Source of the DNA: a virus
Length of the DNA: 42,280 bases
Virus record (IMG/VR): IMGVR_UViG_3300047470_000524
Location: 1 to 42,280 of that record
Direction: 5' to 3' (one strand)
A model generated the notes under the pieces. The model had not been told where the DNA came from and made no database searches. It was given only the letters and a program-made list of their open reading frames with translations. A program made the translations under genes and the position numbers. Of the stretch, positions 23,257-31,325 are shown in pieces (positions within the stretch are counted from its first letter, which is position 1; each line of letters begins with the position of its first letter).

Positions 23257-23868
23257 TTATCGTCCGCGCCGATCTAGCCTGAATGACATGTACCGCTTGA
23301 GCATGTTCGTGGTGTTGTCGATGACCAATCTCGGCGTCACAATCGTCTGGCTTGCACTCCACTCAGCAAGGCTACGAAGTGCGGCTTCCGTTTGCGGGTA
23401 CGCCGGGTTGATCACTAGGCTTATTTCGGAAAGATCGACATCGTGGAGCGTGCGAAGGATGATGTCATCGGAACGCTTAATCCACTCATCTTTACGAACG
23501 CGGAAGCCGAAACTGACCTGAAGATCGCCGTCTTCAAGCGCGCTGCGCTGCGCGTCGGTAAAGCGATCGGTGGACAGACCAAAAGCCAATCCACGGTTAT
23601 CCTGTGACAGGGTAAGTTTGCCTGATCGTGTCGATCCTAGTGGCGCGGCTGTGTCATGCGCCCACAGTGCGTAAATGTTGCGGGTACCGGCCAGCGCCTC
23701 ATCAAGCGATCGGGTAAAAGCGCCGGGCGCAACACGCTCCACGAAGCCGCCCAAATCGTGGCTATCTCGGTCGAACATCGCGGCGTAACCAAAGCCACGC
23801 TTCTGCGACTGATCATCCTCACGCAGTTCAAATTCATTCAGCGCCATATGCCGCGTTTCAATCTTCAT
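23257..23868 (-). CDS. prohead protease, HK97 family (U35)
   Basis: 203 residues from ATG 23868 (AGGAACC upstream); the longer frame is antisense to portal code. The pattern fits: GFGYAAMFDRDSHDLGGFVE, AFTRSL, LWAHDTAAPLGST with the catalytic His near 71, and DLQVSFGFRV with the catalytic Ser near 119, then a segment through LSEISLVINPAYP. All are hallmarks of the herpesvirus-assemblin-like phage proteases. It cleaves capsid subunits during prohead maturation. It overlaps the portal gene by 11 nt. Confidence 0.95.
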   Translation of the reverse strand: MKIETRHMALNEFELREDDQSQKRGFGYAAMFDRDSHDLGGFVERVAPGAFTRSLDEALAGTRNIYALWAHDTAAPLGSTRSGKLTLSQDNRGLAFGLSTDRFTDAQRSALEDGDLQVSFGFRVRKDEWIKRSDDIILRTLHDVDLSEISLVINPAYPQTEAALRSLAEWSASQTIVTPRLVIDNTTNMLKRYMSFRLDRRGR

Positions 23869-25153
23869 TTTCAGGTTCCTCCAGTGCGTAAATGTTGTCG
23901 CCCTGCGGTGCAGGGATATTCGCCGCAGCCTCCGACGCCGGGGTATCGGGCTGGGCTTTGAGGCGGACAGTCGCACCTTGAATCATCAGGTCGTCGCCGC
24001 CTTCTAGAGGTGGACGATTATCCAAAGCGCGCGCTTCGTTGGGTGTCATGACCCCCGTGTTGATGGCTTGCGCCAAGCCATTCATGCGTGATGCAAAATC
24101 GCCCCGTTGCAAGCCGTCTATGTTAAATTCAACATAGTTGATGCTGTTCTTTTTACCGAACAGCTTGGCATTCATCTCTTGCTCAATCAGCTTCACCAGC
24201 GGCACGATTGTATGCTGCGCGAAGTTCAGATTCTGCTGCTCAACATTGCTGTATGTGCCGGTCGAGAGGTCGTGCAACATCGCGGGCGCAATGTTGAGGA
24301 TACGCGCGCATTCGTTGATCTGAAATTGGCGCAATTCGAGTAATTGCTGATCGCGCGCATTGACACCAATCGAGTTAAGCGAAAAGCCGGGCGGAAGGGG
24401 CAGTACCTTCTGCTGCTGCCGATTATTGGCACTGATGATGGCGCTGACCTGATCACTTGCCCGACTATTGGCTTCAGGCGACCCTCCGGGCGATTCCAGC
24501 GCCAACGGCGGAACACCGCCACCGGCTAGCAGCGTTGAGGAATAGCGCTCCGCTGCCAGAATGAGGGACAGAGTGTTGCGATGGACGTTGAGCGGTGAGA
24601 TGGTGGACACACCATCCTCCGACAGCATCAGGTTGAAATCCAGTATCTGACTGTGGCTGTATGCCTTGCCATCGACGGTGTAAGTTCTCGACAAACCAAG
24701 TCCGCTGAAGTCCTGTCGGATCGAAACCTTGTGCAAAGGGACCGGCAATAGGCCGGTGGTTCGGCCAGCGCGATCAGTCAGGATCAGGGCTATAAAGCGA
24801 CCATCTAGGATCAAGCGGCTTACCAGCCACTTTCGGAACGCGTAAGAGGTGTGGATATCGTTTGGGCGATCGTGGATCACCTTATAGAGCGGATTTGCGC
24901 TGTCTTTTTCCGTGAATTCTCCAACCGTCTTGAACAAATGAAACGGAAGATGCGCGATGGTACCAGCAATGACATTTACGCCCACCCATATGGCAGGGAT
25001 GGACAGCGCTTTTTCAAACGTAATGGCTTCGCCAGTGATGGACGAACCGGTGTTGAAAAACGAAGACCACGCGCTTGCATCGGTCAACGAAACGGACGGA
25101 TTTTCCAGACTATTTGATCGGTGTTCCCGACCGAAGAATTCTCTAAGCAGCAT
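23858..25153 (-). CDS. portal protein, HK97 family
   Basis: 431 residues. Family strings are visible: a segment through ALSIPAIWVGVNVIAGTIAH near 50, RFIALILTDRAGRTTGLLPV near 120, GVSTISPLNVHRNTLSL near 190, LELRQFQINECARILNIAPA near 275 and STGTYSNVEQQNLNFAQHTI. GVMTPNEARALDNRPPLEGG near 385 is the classic C-terminal portal motif. It forms the dodecameric DNA entry ring. Its start has TAAATA 4 nt upstream and lacks a Shine-Dalgarno site. Confidence 0.95.
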   Translation of the reverse strand: MLLREFFGREHRSNSLENPSVSLTDASAWSSFFNTGSSITGEAITFEKALSIPAIWVGVNVIAGTIAHLPFHLFKTVGEFTEKDSANPLYKVIHDRPNDIHTSYAFRKWLVSRLILDGRFIALILTDRAGRTTGLLPVPLHKVSIRQDFSGLGLSRTYTVDGKAYSHSQILDFNLMLSEDGVSTISPLNVHRNTLSLILAAERYSSTLLAGGGVPPLALESPGGSPEANSRASDQVSAIISANNRQQQKVLPLPPGFSLNSIGVNARDQQLLELRQFQINECARILNIAPAMLHDLSTGTYSNVEQQNLNFAQHTIVPLVKLIEQEMNAKLFGKKNSINYVEFNIDGLQRGDFASRMNGLAQAINTGVMTPNEARALDNRPPLEGGDDLMIQGATVRLKAQPDTPASEAAANIPAPQGDNIYALEEPENED

Positions 25154-25157
25154 CTCA

Positions 25158-25163
25158 TATTTA
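25158..25163 (-). promoter_or_regulatory. TAAATA element, 4 nt before ATG 25153
   Basis: Minus strand reads GCATAAATA-TGAG-ATG in the 39-bp gap after terL. Confidence 0.5.
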
Positions 25164-25192
25164 TGCTGACCGATAAAACACCGATGATTGGA

Positions 25193-26797
25193 CTATGAAG
25201 CCCACTTCATGAGATCGAAATTTGGGTCTTCAAACGGATTTGAGACAATCGGCTCTGCTATGTCGGTGGCCTTCAAACCTAGCGCCATAGCCAAAGCAAC
25301 TGCACCGTCGATGCGCATCCGTGCTTTCGATTTGTCGAATTTTCGATTGCCTGCGGGATCGCTGATGACGATGGCATTCATGACGCACCAAGTTAGCAAT
25401 GGATGACCGTCGTGCTTCAATTCATCGTTCAGCACAGCATGTTCGAAAGCAGTAACAGCCGGTGCCATTCCGACCATTCCCTGCCCCCATGGTTCAAGGC
25501 GTAACCCAGCGCCGTGGCCAGTCTGATAATTGACCTCGGCGTCGGACAGGCGCGCGAACACCTCAGATGTTTTGTGGCGATCGTAGGCAAGGCCGCGCAC
25601 ATCATACTTCTGGGTCAATTCCACGATCTTGGCTGTGATCAGACGCGGGTCGATAGTGCGCTTCGGTGATAGAAGGAGCCTGCCCTCCTTGGCGAACACA
25701 TCATATCGGGTTCGGTCACGTCGCGTGTGCTGTTCAATCAGTTCGGCAGGCTTCCAGAACCATGCTTGGACGCGCGATCCATCCACGGCGGACACCGCTA
25801 CCAGCGCGGTGAGGTCGGTATTTTCCGACATGTCGAGGCCCAAATAGATGGGTTCGCCACGATCATCTGGCCCGTTAGCGCGCGCAGGGCGATAGTAGAC
25901 CTCGTCAACCCTTGCAGCCTGCCAGTCCGTCCGCGTGATGAGGGTGGAATGAAGGCTGACACGCTGGTTCAAATAGAGGAGACGGAAGCTGGCTTCTTCA
26001 GCCGGGATGCGTTTTGCGCGCGACGCCATGATCCGCAATTCTTCCAGCGATCGAAAATCACCAAGCGCCGGGTTGGCGGCCTTCCACCCCTCTTCGTCAT
26101 CAACATCGCAATCATCGTTAGCAGCGTAGAGATGACAAACTATGGTTTCGTCCTCCCCCTTCTGCGCGTCATCGATCATCTCTGACAAAGGATGCTGCGG
26201 GTCGTTGTTCTGCGTGCTGATGGTGAGGAAAAGCGGCTGTGACCGCGCGCCTTGGCTGGTCAGTAAGGTATCGAGCAATTCACGGTTTTTCGTCTGCGCC
26301 AATTCGTCATAGACCACGAAGGACGGATTCAAACCGTGCTTGGTGCTGGCGTCAGCCGACAGCGCCTTGAACTTGCTGCCCGCCGCCTTGGTCCCGCTGC
26401 CCTTCACGATAATTGTTTTCGTTGAAGTGACGATCATCAACCGCTTTTGCAGTTCTGGGTTGGCTTCGATCATACGTTTGACAGCATTGAAGACGATGCT
26501 GGCCTGCTCACGGTCGTTGGCGGCACTATAGATTTCGCCGTTCGGCTCTGCCTCTGGACCGATCAGATGCGCAAGGATCAGCACCGCTGCCAACTCGGTT
26601 TTTCCGTTCTTGCGCGCGATCGACAGGATTGCGCGCCGGACTTTGCGGTTGCCATCCGATTTGACCGGGCCATAGACATCTCGGATGAAAGCCTGCTGCC
26701 AAGGCCGCAGCCAGAAGGGCTTGCCCGCCCCCTCGCCAATCGTGATCTTGAGGTATTTGTGCGCGAAATCGATGACGCGCTGCGCCCGATCCAGCAC
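25193..26797 (-). CDS. terL: terminase large subunit
   Basis: 534 residues from a GTG start 1 nt after the small-subunit stop. ATPase part: FWLRPWQQAFIRDVYG (Q-motif area), Walker A-like SIARKNGKTELAA (62-67), Walker B FVVYDEL (160-166) and coupling TISTQNN (192-198). Nuclease part: GLDMSENTDLTALVAV as the first acidic cluster near 315, and a late IDGAVALAMALG near 505 with the final Asp. It belongs to the HK97-type Terminase_1 group. It translocates DNA into proheads and cuts it; an HNH gene upstream suggests cos-type ends. Confidence 0.95.
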   Translation of the reverse strand: MLDRAQRVIDFAHKYLKITIGEGAGKPFWLRPWQQAFIRDVYGPVKSDGNRKVRRAILSIARKNGKTELAAVLILAHLIGPEAEPNGEIYSAANDREQASIVFNAVKRMIEANPELQKRLMIVTSTKTIIVKGSGTKAAGSKFKALSADASTKHGLNPSFVVYDELAQTKNRELLDTLLTSQGARSQPLFLTISTQNNDPQHPLSEMIDDAQKGEDETIVCHLYAANDDCDVDDEEGWKAANPALGDFRSLEELRIMASRAKRIPAEEASFRLLYLNQRVSLHSTLITRTDWQAARVDEVYYRPARANGPDDRGEPIYLGLDMSENTDLTALVAVSAVDGSRVQAWFWKPAELIEQHTRRDRTRYDVFAKEGRLLLSPKRTIDPRLITAKIVELTQKYDVRGLAYDRHKTSEVFARLSDAEVNYQTGHGAGLRLEPWGQGMVGMAPAVTAFEHAVLNDELKHDGHPLLTWCVMNAIVISDPAGNRKFDKSKARMRIDGAVALAMALGLKATDIAEPIVSNPFEDPNFDLMKWAS

Positions 26798-26798
26798 G

Positions 26799-27245
26799 TC
26801 AGTTCAGAAGACCGTCATTGTCCTCGTCTGACGGTCCACCCTTGTCGGTTTGAATATGCTGGCGCGACACGGGGTCCAACCCCAGCTTTGCACCGATCGT
26901 GACGATCAAGCGCGCACTGTCGGCCTGTTCTTTGAGCCATGGGGACAGCTTGGTCTGGCCGGTCGAGCCAGTGACCTCCCCTGCCCCGTCGATGATATGC
27001 TTGGTGGCGCGTTGATGCGCGGCGACAGCCTCACAATAGGCGGCCATCATATGGCTGTCGGCAAAGGTGTAGACACCGGGCGGCATCGACACGACCAGCT
27101 TCGCCCAAACCTTCCGGGCCGCTGGCGTCATAATCGTGGGACGCGCGGGTTCGCCATAGGGGCGTGGCTCGGATTTGTTCAGCCGCCGTTTGCCGGGATT
27201 GCCGGTTAATTCTTTGATTGCGCTTGGTTTAGATGGTCGTGCCAT
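26799..27245 (-). CDS. terminase small subunit, P27 family
   Basis: 148 residues. IKELTGNPGKRRLNKSEPRP is the P27-family N-terminal string (G-N-P-G-K-R-x-L-N-x-x-E-P-x-P). It is followed by ARKVWAKLV, a middle helix with YCEAVAAHQRA, and the C-terminal LGLDPVSRQHI ending (typically L-G-L-x-P-x-x-R). It recognises the packaging site. Preceded by TAAATA 4 nt before the ATG, without a clear Shine-Dalgarno site. Confidence 0.93.
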   Translation of the reverse strand: MARPSKPSAIKELTGNPGKRRLNKSEPRPYGEPARPTIMTPAARKVWAKLVVSMPPGVYTFADSHMMAAYCEAVAAHQRATKHIIDGAGEVTGSTGQTKLSPWLKEQADSARLIVTIGAKLGLDPVSRQHIQTDKGGPSDEDNDGLLN

Positions 27246-27249
27246 CTAA

Positions 27250-27255
27250 TATTTA
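27250..27255 (-). promoter_or_regulatory. TAAATA element, 4 nt before ATG 27245
   Basis: Minus strand reads GGCTAAATA-TTAG-ATG, ahead of the terminase genes, so a natural start of the packaging/head transcript. Confidence 0.55.
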
Positions 27256-27293
27256 GCCAAGGCTGTAATCAATGCAGCTTGCGGGGGGCAGCC

Positions 27294-27881
27294 ATGACGT
27301 TTCTGGAGTATCTTTTCGGCATTGGTTCAGGTGTCGTCGCGGCGGGAGGAATCTTCCACTTTGCTGCGTCAGGTTGGCTGTCGCGGCATCTTCAAGTCCA
27401 CAAGGCGGACCTTGAACGTGACATGGTGAACCATAAGCATGATCTTAGTGGTTTTGCAGATAGAAACAGACTTCTTCTCAAGAGAGAAGAAATGATGTTC
27501 GAGCGAGAACTTGCTGCAACAGCCAGTTTCTTAGAAATTATGGACAGCGTACTTCCAAAATCAGGAGCATATCAGGAATGGGAGTATGCCCAAGACCATA
27601 TCGCGGATCGATTACACATTCACCAGCAAAAGTTGCAGAATTTTTATGCGAAACATTCGGTGGCAATAGGAAGTAAAGCTAGGGATTTTATATCGACCGC
27701 CATTGAAGAAGCGATGGGCGGGGCAATAATGGTTGGCGAAGAAACGGCTAGTGAACCCTATGGTTTTCATAGCCAGCCAAGCTATGAAGTTTGTGCTTAC
27801 GTCGATGATTTTTATAAGGCCATGCAGCAAGCCGAAAATCAGCTTCGATATGACCTAAAGCACGGTTCTTTTGCTGCATAA
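27294..27881 (+). CDS. membrane-anchored helical protein, probable moron
   Basis: 195 residues from ATG 27294 after a GGGGGG site. Residues 5-27 form one membrane helix (YLFGIGSGVVAAGGIFHFAA). The rest is soluble, charged and helical (about 38-60 a coil with HKADLERDMVNHKHDLSG, then FERELAATASFLEIM and HIHQQKLQNFYAKHS). No family was recognised. It is divergent from terS and more AT-rich than its neighbours, both typical of laterally gained cargo. Membrane anchor plus cytoplasmic coil would suit superinfection exclusion or an abortive-infection effector, but that is inference. Confidence 0.7.
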   Translation: MTFLEYLFGIGSGVVAAGGIFHFAASGWLSRHLQVHKADLERDMVNHKHDLSGFADRNRLLLKREEMMFERELAATASFLEIMDSVLPKSGAYQEWEYAQDHIADRLHIHQQKLQNFYAKHSVAIGSKARDFISTAIEEAMGGAIMVGEETASEPYGFHSQPSYEVCAYVDDFYKAMQQAENQLRYDLKHGSFAA

Positions 27882-28105
27882 AAAATTTGAAATTACGCGG
27901 CGTCACGCGTGATGCTTGGGACGCGGTGCAGCGCGAAGAGGGCGCTAGTGATACACTAACCCCCTCCCCTGAGACTTCATCGGTCCGGGGCCGTGGCCCC
28001 GCTGGACAGGGTCATCGCCCGCCACAGTTATTTATCATCGGACGACCGATCGCGTGTCATATGTGGATTGATGTCAGCACCCGCTCGCTTCAATATGTAT
28101 TCAGA

Positions 28106-29188
28106 CTAAAATGGCACCTCATCACTGTCAGACACTGAGACTTTACCTTCGACGATGACGAATGCCTCCGATGAGCCAGCGATATGAAATCGACGAGCGA
28201 CCCTCTCAGCAGCTTTGGTGAATGGAGTCATACCGACGTTATCAGTGAGCATTAACCCAGCTTCTCTGTAGTAAGCAATCAATCTGTCTACTGAATTTCG
28301 ACATATCTTGAAAAGACCGGTGGTATCATCAGACGTCATTTCATTGGCTATCGCCGATCCAATCGCCACGCATGATTTATCATATTCTATAAAATGGTAG
28401 TACTCATCATCAGAATCGTACGTTCCTAATTCCATATTCGAAAAAACGATAGGGAAGAAGGCAATCCAAGAAGCTTCTATTATCGCAGCACTCCCTTCCC
28501 TTCTATCAAATCGATTAGCCACCACCATAGGATTAAGGCTTATGGTGGTTAGATCGTTCGCCGCTGGCAAACTTGGCAGCGGGATATCTACAGCTAAATT
28601 CCCAATAGCGTCGCGTATCTCTTGATTTTCTTTCCGAACTCTATTTAGTTCTTCTAAAGCATCGAGACTCGCTATGCTATCGCCTCGAACCCAGCCAATA
28701 CGCGGTTTAGTGGCTTTTGCGTGATCTAGCGCCTCACGAACCGCCAGTTTAAGGTCACCCAAAGTGGACCAGCTTTTCCGGAGTCGCTTATGTTCCGCCT
28801 CAGAAATGAATGCTCTGAGGCTTTCTTTGCCTGCGTCCGTAGTTTCAAGCTTATCCGCTGTTATGCTACCGGGCTGACCATGAACCATCACAAGTACCGG
28901 AACATTCTGCGAAACAGCATACCGAAATTCTTTGTGGGTGTAGCTCAGTCCGTCTTCGGATACGCTACCATATCGACCTGCGGTTATGAGAAGATAGTAA
29001 TCGCATTTATCTATTAGCGATTTTATAAACTCAAATTGATCCTCATCTGCTGCGGGGAAGGATTCCATCTGCACTGGAAAGTCACCCATACTGATGACAA
29101 CGTCCTGCACCGCCCGTCGCTCTTCCTGTAGGTCTTGATATGTAGAACTGATGAAGACCTGAAATCTTTTTTCGTGCACGCCGACCAT
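28106..29188 (-). CDS. DUF4062-domain protein (TIR-like fold), probable defence cargo
   Basis: 360 residues. RFQVFISSTYQDLQEERRAV (8-27) is the diagnostic DUF4062 start. It is followed by the SFPAADEDQFEFIKSLIDKC block, CDYYLLITAGRYGSV near 65 and GLSYTHKEFRYAV near 82, all matching the family through about residue 140. The C-terminal 200 residues are unrecognised (S-N-M-E-L-G-T-Y strand, ending E-G-K-V-S-V-S-D-S-D). DUF4062 proteins occur in antiphage contexts and have a TIR/flavodoxin-like fold; enzymatic activity is unproven. Its composition is AT-richer than flanking phage genes. It separates the HNH gene from terS, which are usually adjacent. Confidence 0.88.
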   Translation of the reverse strand: MVGVHEKRFQVFISSTYQDLQEERRAVQDVVISMGDFPVQMESFPAADEDQFEFIKSLIDKCDYYLLITAGRYGSVSEDGLSYTHKEFRYAVSQNVPVLVMVHGQPGSITADKLETTDAGKESLRAFISEAEHKRLRKSWSTLGDLKLAVREALDHAKATKPRIGWVRGDSIASLDALEELNRVRKENQEIRDAIGNLAVDIPLPSLPAANDLTTISLNPMVVANRFDRREGSAAIIEASWIAFFPIVFSNMELGTYDSDDEYYHFIEYDKSCVAIGSAIANEMTSDDTTGLFKICRNSVDRLIAYYREAGLMLTDNVGMTPFTKAAERVARRFHIAGSSEAFVIVEGKVSVSDSDEVPF

Positions 29189-29267
29189 CCAACGAAGTTA
29201 AGGCACGGACGATAACCAATCGTATCGATAAGTCCATGATGCCGAGCAGAGCGTGCAGACTGACAGG

Positions 29268-29597
29268 TCAGCTATCTTGAGGCCCGTTCGGATGTTCGCC
29301 GTCGATCGGATAGCCCGCGAGATCGCACGCGATGTCGTACCCTGCCCTCTCCTGCCGTGCCTTGGCGGCATCGTGGCAGGTTTTGCACATAGACTGGACC
29401 TCACCATCCCAGAATAGGTCTGGGTCACCCCGATGTGGAATGACGTGATCCACCACGGTCGCGGCGCTGGTGACGCCCATGGCAAGGCAATATCGGCACA
29501 GGGGTTCCGCCTGAAGGTGGGCCAAACGCTTCACCTTCCACCGCTTCCACCCATACCAGCGCCTATAGACGCTGGCTTCGTCAGACCGCCGATCCAT
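29268..29597 (-). CDS. HNH endonuclease (packaging-associated type)
   Basis: 109 residues. The zinc pair CRYC (34-37), the VVDHVIPHRGDPDLFWD core (48-64, with D-H and a downstream H) and the second pair CKTCHDAAKARQE (71-83) define the HNH fold. The short length, the W-x-R-x-K-x-x-L N-terminus, and a place a few genes before terS/terL match the HNH proteins required for specific cos cleavage in several phages. Here two cargo genes stand between it and terS. Its start overlaps the preceding gene by 17 nt. Confidence 0.9.
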   Translation of the reverse strand: MDRRSDEASVYRRWYGWKRWKVKRLAHLQAEPLCRYCLAMGVTSAATVVDHVIPHRGDPDLFWDGEVQSMCKTCHDAAKARQERAGYDIACDLAGYPIDGEHPNGPQDS

Positions 29598-29820
29598 CCC
29601 AAGGACCGTCCAGATTTAGAGGTTCGCCGCCCGGTAAACCGGGCAGTATTTTGGCTGGGTTCGCTGCATGTTTGAAAACAGCGAAATACCGGATCAGCGC
29701 ATCCGCCATCTGATAAAGTTCTTCCCGACGCTGCTTTTCGTTCGCCTTTGCGCTCCAAGTCATCATCTCACGGACGATGACTTCCGCGACCATATGCTTG
29801 GTCGGCTCATTTCCCTTCAT
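29581..29820 (-). CDS. hypothetical small phage protein
   Basis: 79 residues from ATG 29820 (a GTG at 29829 is in frame). Helical: HMVAEVIVREMMTWSAKANE, ELYQMADALIRYFAVFKHA, then a glycine/proline-rich end. It overlaps both neighbours (14 nt with the membrane protein upstream, 17 nt with HNH downstream), so it belongs to the same operon. No family was recognised. Confidence 0.6.
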   Translation of the reverse strand: MKGNEPTKHMVAEVIVREMMTWSAKANEKQRREELYQMADALIRYFAVFKHAANPAKILPGLPGGEPLNLDGPWDGSAV

Positions 29821-30025
29821 TCTTGTCACCGATCGCCGTCCTGATGTTTATCCAGACAAGCGGCAGGACAGCGATAGCCGCGATTAGGAATGTAGTTGAA
29901 GTGAAGGTCAGGCCGATCTGCATCGGCATCCAACTATCGAAGGCCAGACTGGCGCAGCCGGTACCGCACAGGAGCAGCAGGTCCGCAAGCATGGAGAATA
30001 TGAAGGCGTCGCGAATGTAGATCAT
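29807..30025 (-). CDS. small two-span membrane protein
   Basis: 72 residues with two hydrophobic helices (residues 7-25, IFSMLADLLLLCGTGCASLA; and 39-58, LTFTSTTFLIAAIAVLPLVW) and a charged C-terminus (IRTAIGDKNEGK). A holin-like topology is possible, and the endolysin gene is 2 kb upstream on the same strand. Its start overlaps the upstream stop as ATGA. No family was recognised. Confidence 0.65.
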   Translation of the reverse strand: MIYIRDAFIFSMLADLLLLCGTGCASLAFDSWMPMQIGLTFTSTTFLIAAIAVLPLVWINIRTAIGDKNEGK

Positions 30026-30342
30026 TCGGCGTGACCCGCGTCAGGGATCGTCGCCAGCAGAACGTCACCGGCATCCAGCAACGCATTCGCAATACCGGAA
30101 AGCTTTTCCGCAACGACGATAATGACATCGTGCAGTCGGTCATTCTCTCCGATGAAGAAATGCGTTTCCGCGCGGGCATCATCCCGCTGAATGATCAGGC
30201 GATCAATCTCCTTCTGTAAGTCCCAACGGTCGCCAAGCAGTGCCTCGGTGAACTCGGTCGGATATTTGAAGAATGGGCGATCGGCCGCCATGCGCCCACG
30301 CACCGCGCGAACCTCTTGGATAAAGTCCCTTTCGTTGCTCAT
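30022..30342 (-). CDS. hypothetical phage protein
   Basis: 106 residues from ATG 30342, which has GGGAG 5 nt upstream (a longer frame to 30390 lacks a site). Helical: FIQEVRAVRGRMAADRPFFK, then LQKEIDRLIIQRDDARAE as a coiled coil. The C-terminal half is small-residue rich (IVVAEKLSGIANALLDAGD). No family was recognised. It is the first gene of the HNH operon; a TAAATA copy lies at 30414-30419. Confidence 0.65.
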   Translation of the reverse strand: MSNERDFIQEVRAVRGRMAADRPFFKYPTEFTEALLGDRWDLQKEIDRLIIQRDDARAETHFFIGENDRLHDVIIVVAEKLSGIANALLDAGDVLLATIPDAGHAE

Positions 30343-30413
30343 ATTACTCCCAAAAATCATTTGTCCCATTCTCGCGAACCGGACCATCAAAAGTCACTAT
30401 CCATCGACAATGG

Positions 30414-30419
30414 TATTTA
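30414..30419 (-). promoter_or_regulatory. TAAATA element upstream of the 30342 gene
   Basis: Minus strand reads ATCTAAATA-CCATTGTCG-ATG; that ATG opens only a five-codon frame (MDSDF), and the real gene starts 72 nt further. It diverges from the plus-strand copy at 30521. Confidence 0.3.
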
Positions 30420-30520
30420 GATTTTCTGGGGAATGAGGGCCGTTTAAGAGGCTATTTGAGCAATTCCTGCGGGACAGGCCGAACGGCCTGGCCCTTCGGG
30501 CCAGCCATCATCGGATAACC

Positions 30521-30526
30521 TAAATA
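30521..30526 (+). promoter_or_regulatory. TAAATA element, 4 nt before ATG 30531
   Basis: Plus strand reads ACCTAAATA-TGGG-ATG, the same spacing as in the late genes although this gene is on the other strand. A UUCG-type hairpin (CTGGCCC/GGGCCAG, 30488-30504) lies just upstream. Confidence 0.5.
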
Positions 30527-30530
30527 TGGG

Positions 30531-31325
30531 ATGGCAAAGCTATCCCACGCGCAGGTCAAACAGCATCGTTTGGCCTGTGATCTACTGACCAAAGACGCCC
30601 TGACGCTGGACGAACGCGAATTCGTTGTCGAGAATTGGAACGAAGGCGCGGAACACAACAACGCCGCCGCAGGCGCGTTCTTCACCCCGCTAGGGCTGGC
30701 CTATGATATGGCGCTGGACGTGTCTGGCAAACGCATCCTCGACCTATGCGCCGGTATCGGCGGTCTGTCATACGCGGCCTATTGGCATGGTCGCCGCTAT
30801 AATGATCGACCGGAAATCACCTGCGTCGAAATGAATCCGGGCTATGCTGCTGTCGGCCGCAAGATCATGCCAGAAGCCCGGTGGATCGAAGCCGATGTCC
30901 AGAACCTTCCCGATGATCTGGGCAAGTTTGACTGGGTGATTTCGAACCCGCCCTTTGGCAAAAAGATCAAGATTGCAGGACCGCGCTATGTTGGCGAAGC
31001 CGATCTGGCGGTCATCGACATAGCAAGCCAATATGCACCGGATGGCACCTTCATCATTCCGCAGATGTCTTGCCCGTTCGAATATAGCGGTCGGCCATAT
31101 TATCGGCAGCGCCCCAGCGCCAAATATGAGCGTTTCCACAAAGCGACCGGCATCAACTTGGAAGCCGGATGTGGGGTCGATTGCTCGTATTACATCGCCG
31201 CGTGGAAGGGTGTTGCTCCGTCTGTCGAGATAGTCACGGCTGATTTTGAGACACAATGCCCAATGCTTCATCGGCAGCGGCATTCTGGGCCAGTTGTTCC
31301 TGAAAGTCACGGGCGGCAGTATTGA
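30531..31325 (+). CDS. DNA methyltransferase (N6-adenine type, Rossmann fold)
   Basis: 264 residues. GAFFTPLGLAYDMAL precedes SAM motif I DLCAGIGGLSYAA (71-83), then an acidic ECVEMNP-type strand (TCVEMNPGY) and the catalytic NPPFGKK at 139-145, as in N-6 adenine-specific enzymes with D/N-P-P-Y/F. No target-recognition domain is evident beyond about 230. It may protect phage DNA from host restriction. The last 31 codons overlap the convergent FRG gene, and the tail after VEIVTADFE may be an extension created when that gene arrived. Confidence 0.88.
   Translation: MAKLSHAQVKQHRLACDLLTKDALTLDEREFVVENWNEGAEHNNAAAGAFFTPLGLAYDMALDVSGKRILDLCAGIGGLSYAAYWHGRRYNDRPEITCVEMNPGYAAVGRKIMPEARWIEADVQNLPDDLGKFDWVISNPPFGKKIKIAGPRYVGEADLAVIDIASQYAPDGTFIIPQMSCPFEYSGRPYYRQRPSAKYERFHKATGINLEAGCGVDCSYYIAAWKGVAPSVEIVTADFETQCPMLHRQRHSGPVVPESHGRQY

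Noticed and set aside
28029-28034. TAAATA copy on minus strand
   Set aside because: The next ATG is 13 nt away and opens no recognised gene; treated as chance or a relic.
27887-28138. Possible 83-residue plus-strand protein after the membrane gene
   Set aside because: It would start with TTG without a clear site, it contains a GGGGCC/GGCCCC hairpin and it runs into the end of the DUF4062 gene. The segment is GC-rich compared with both flanking cargo genes, so it may be old phage backbone, but I see no gene.
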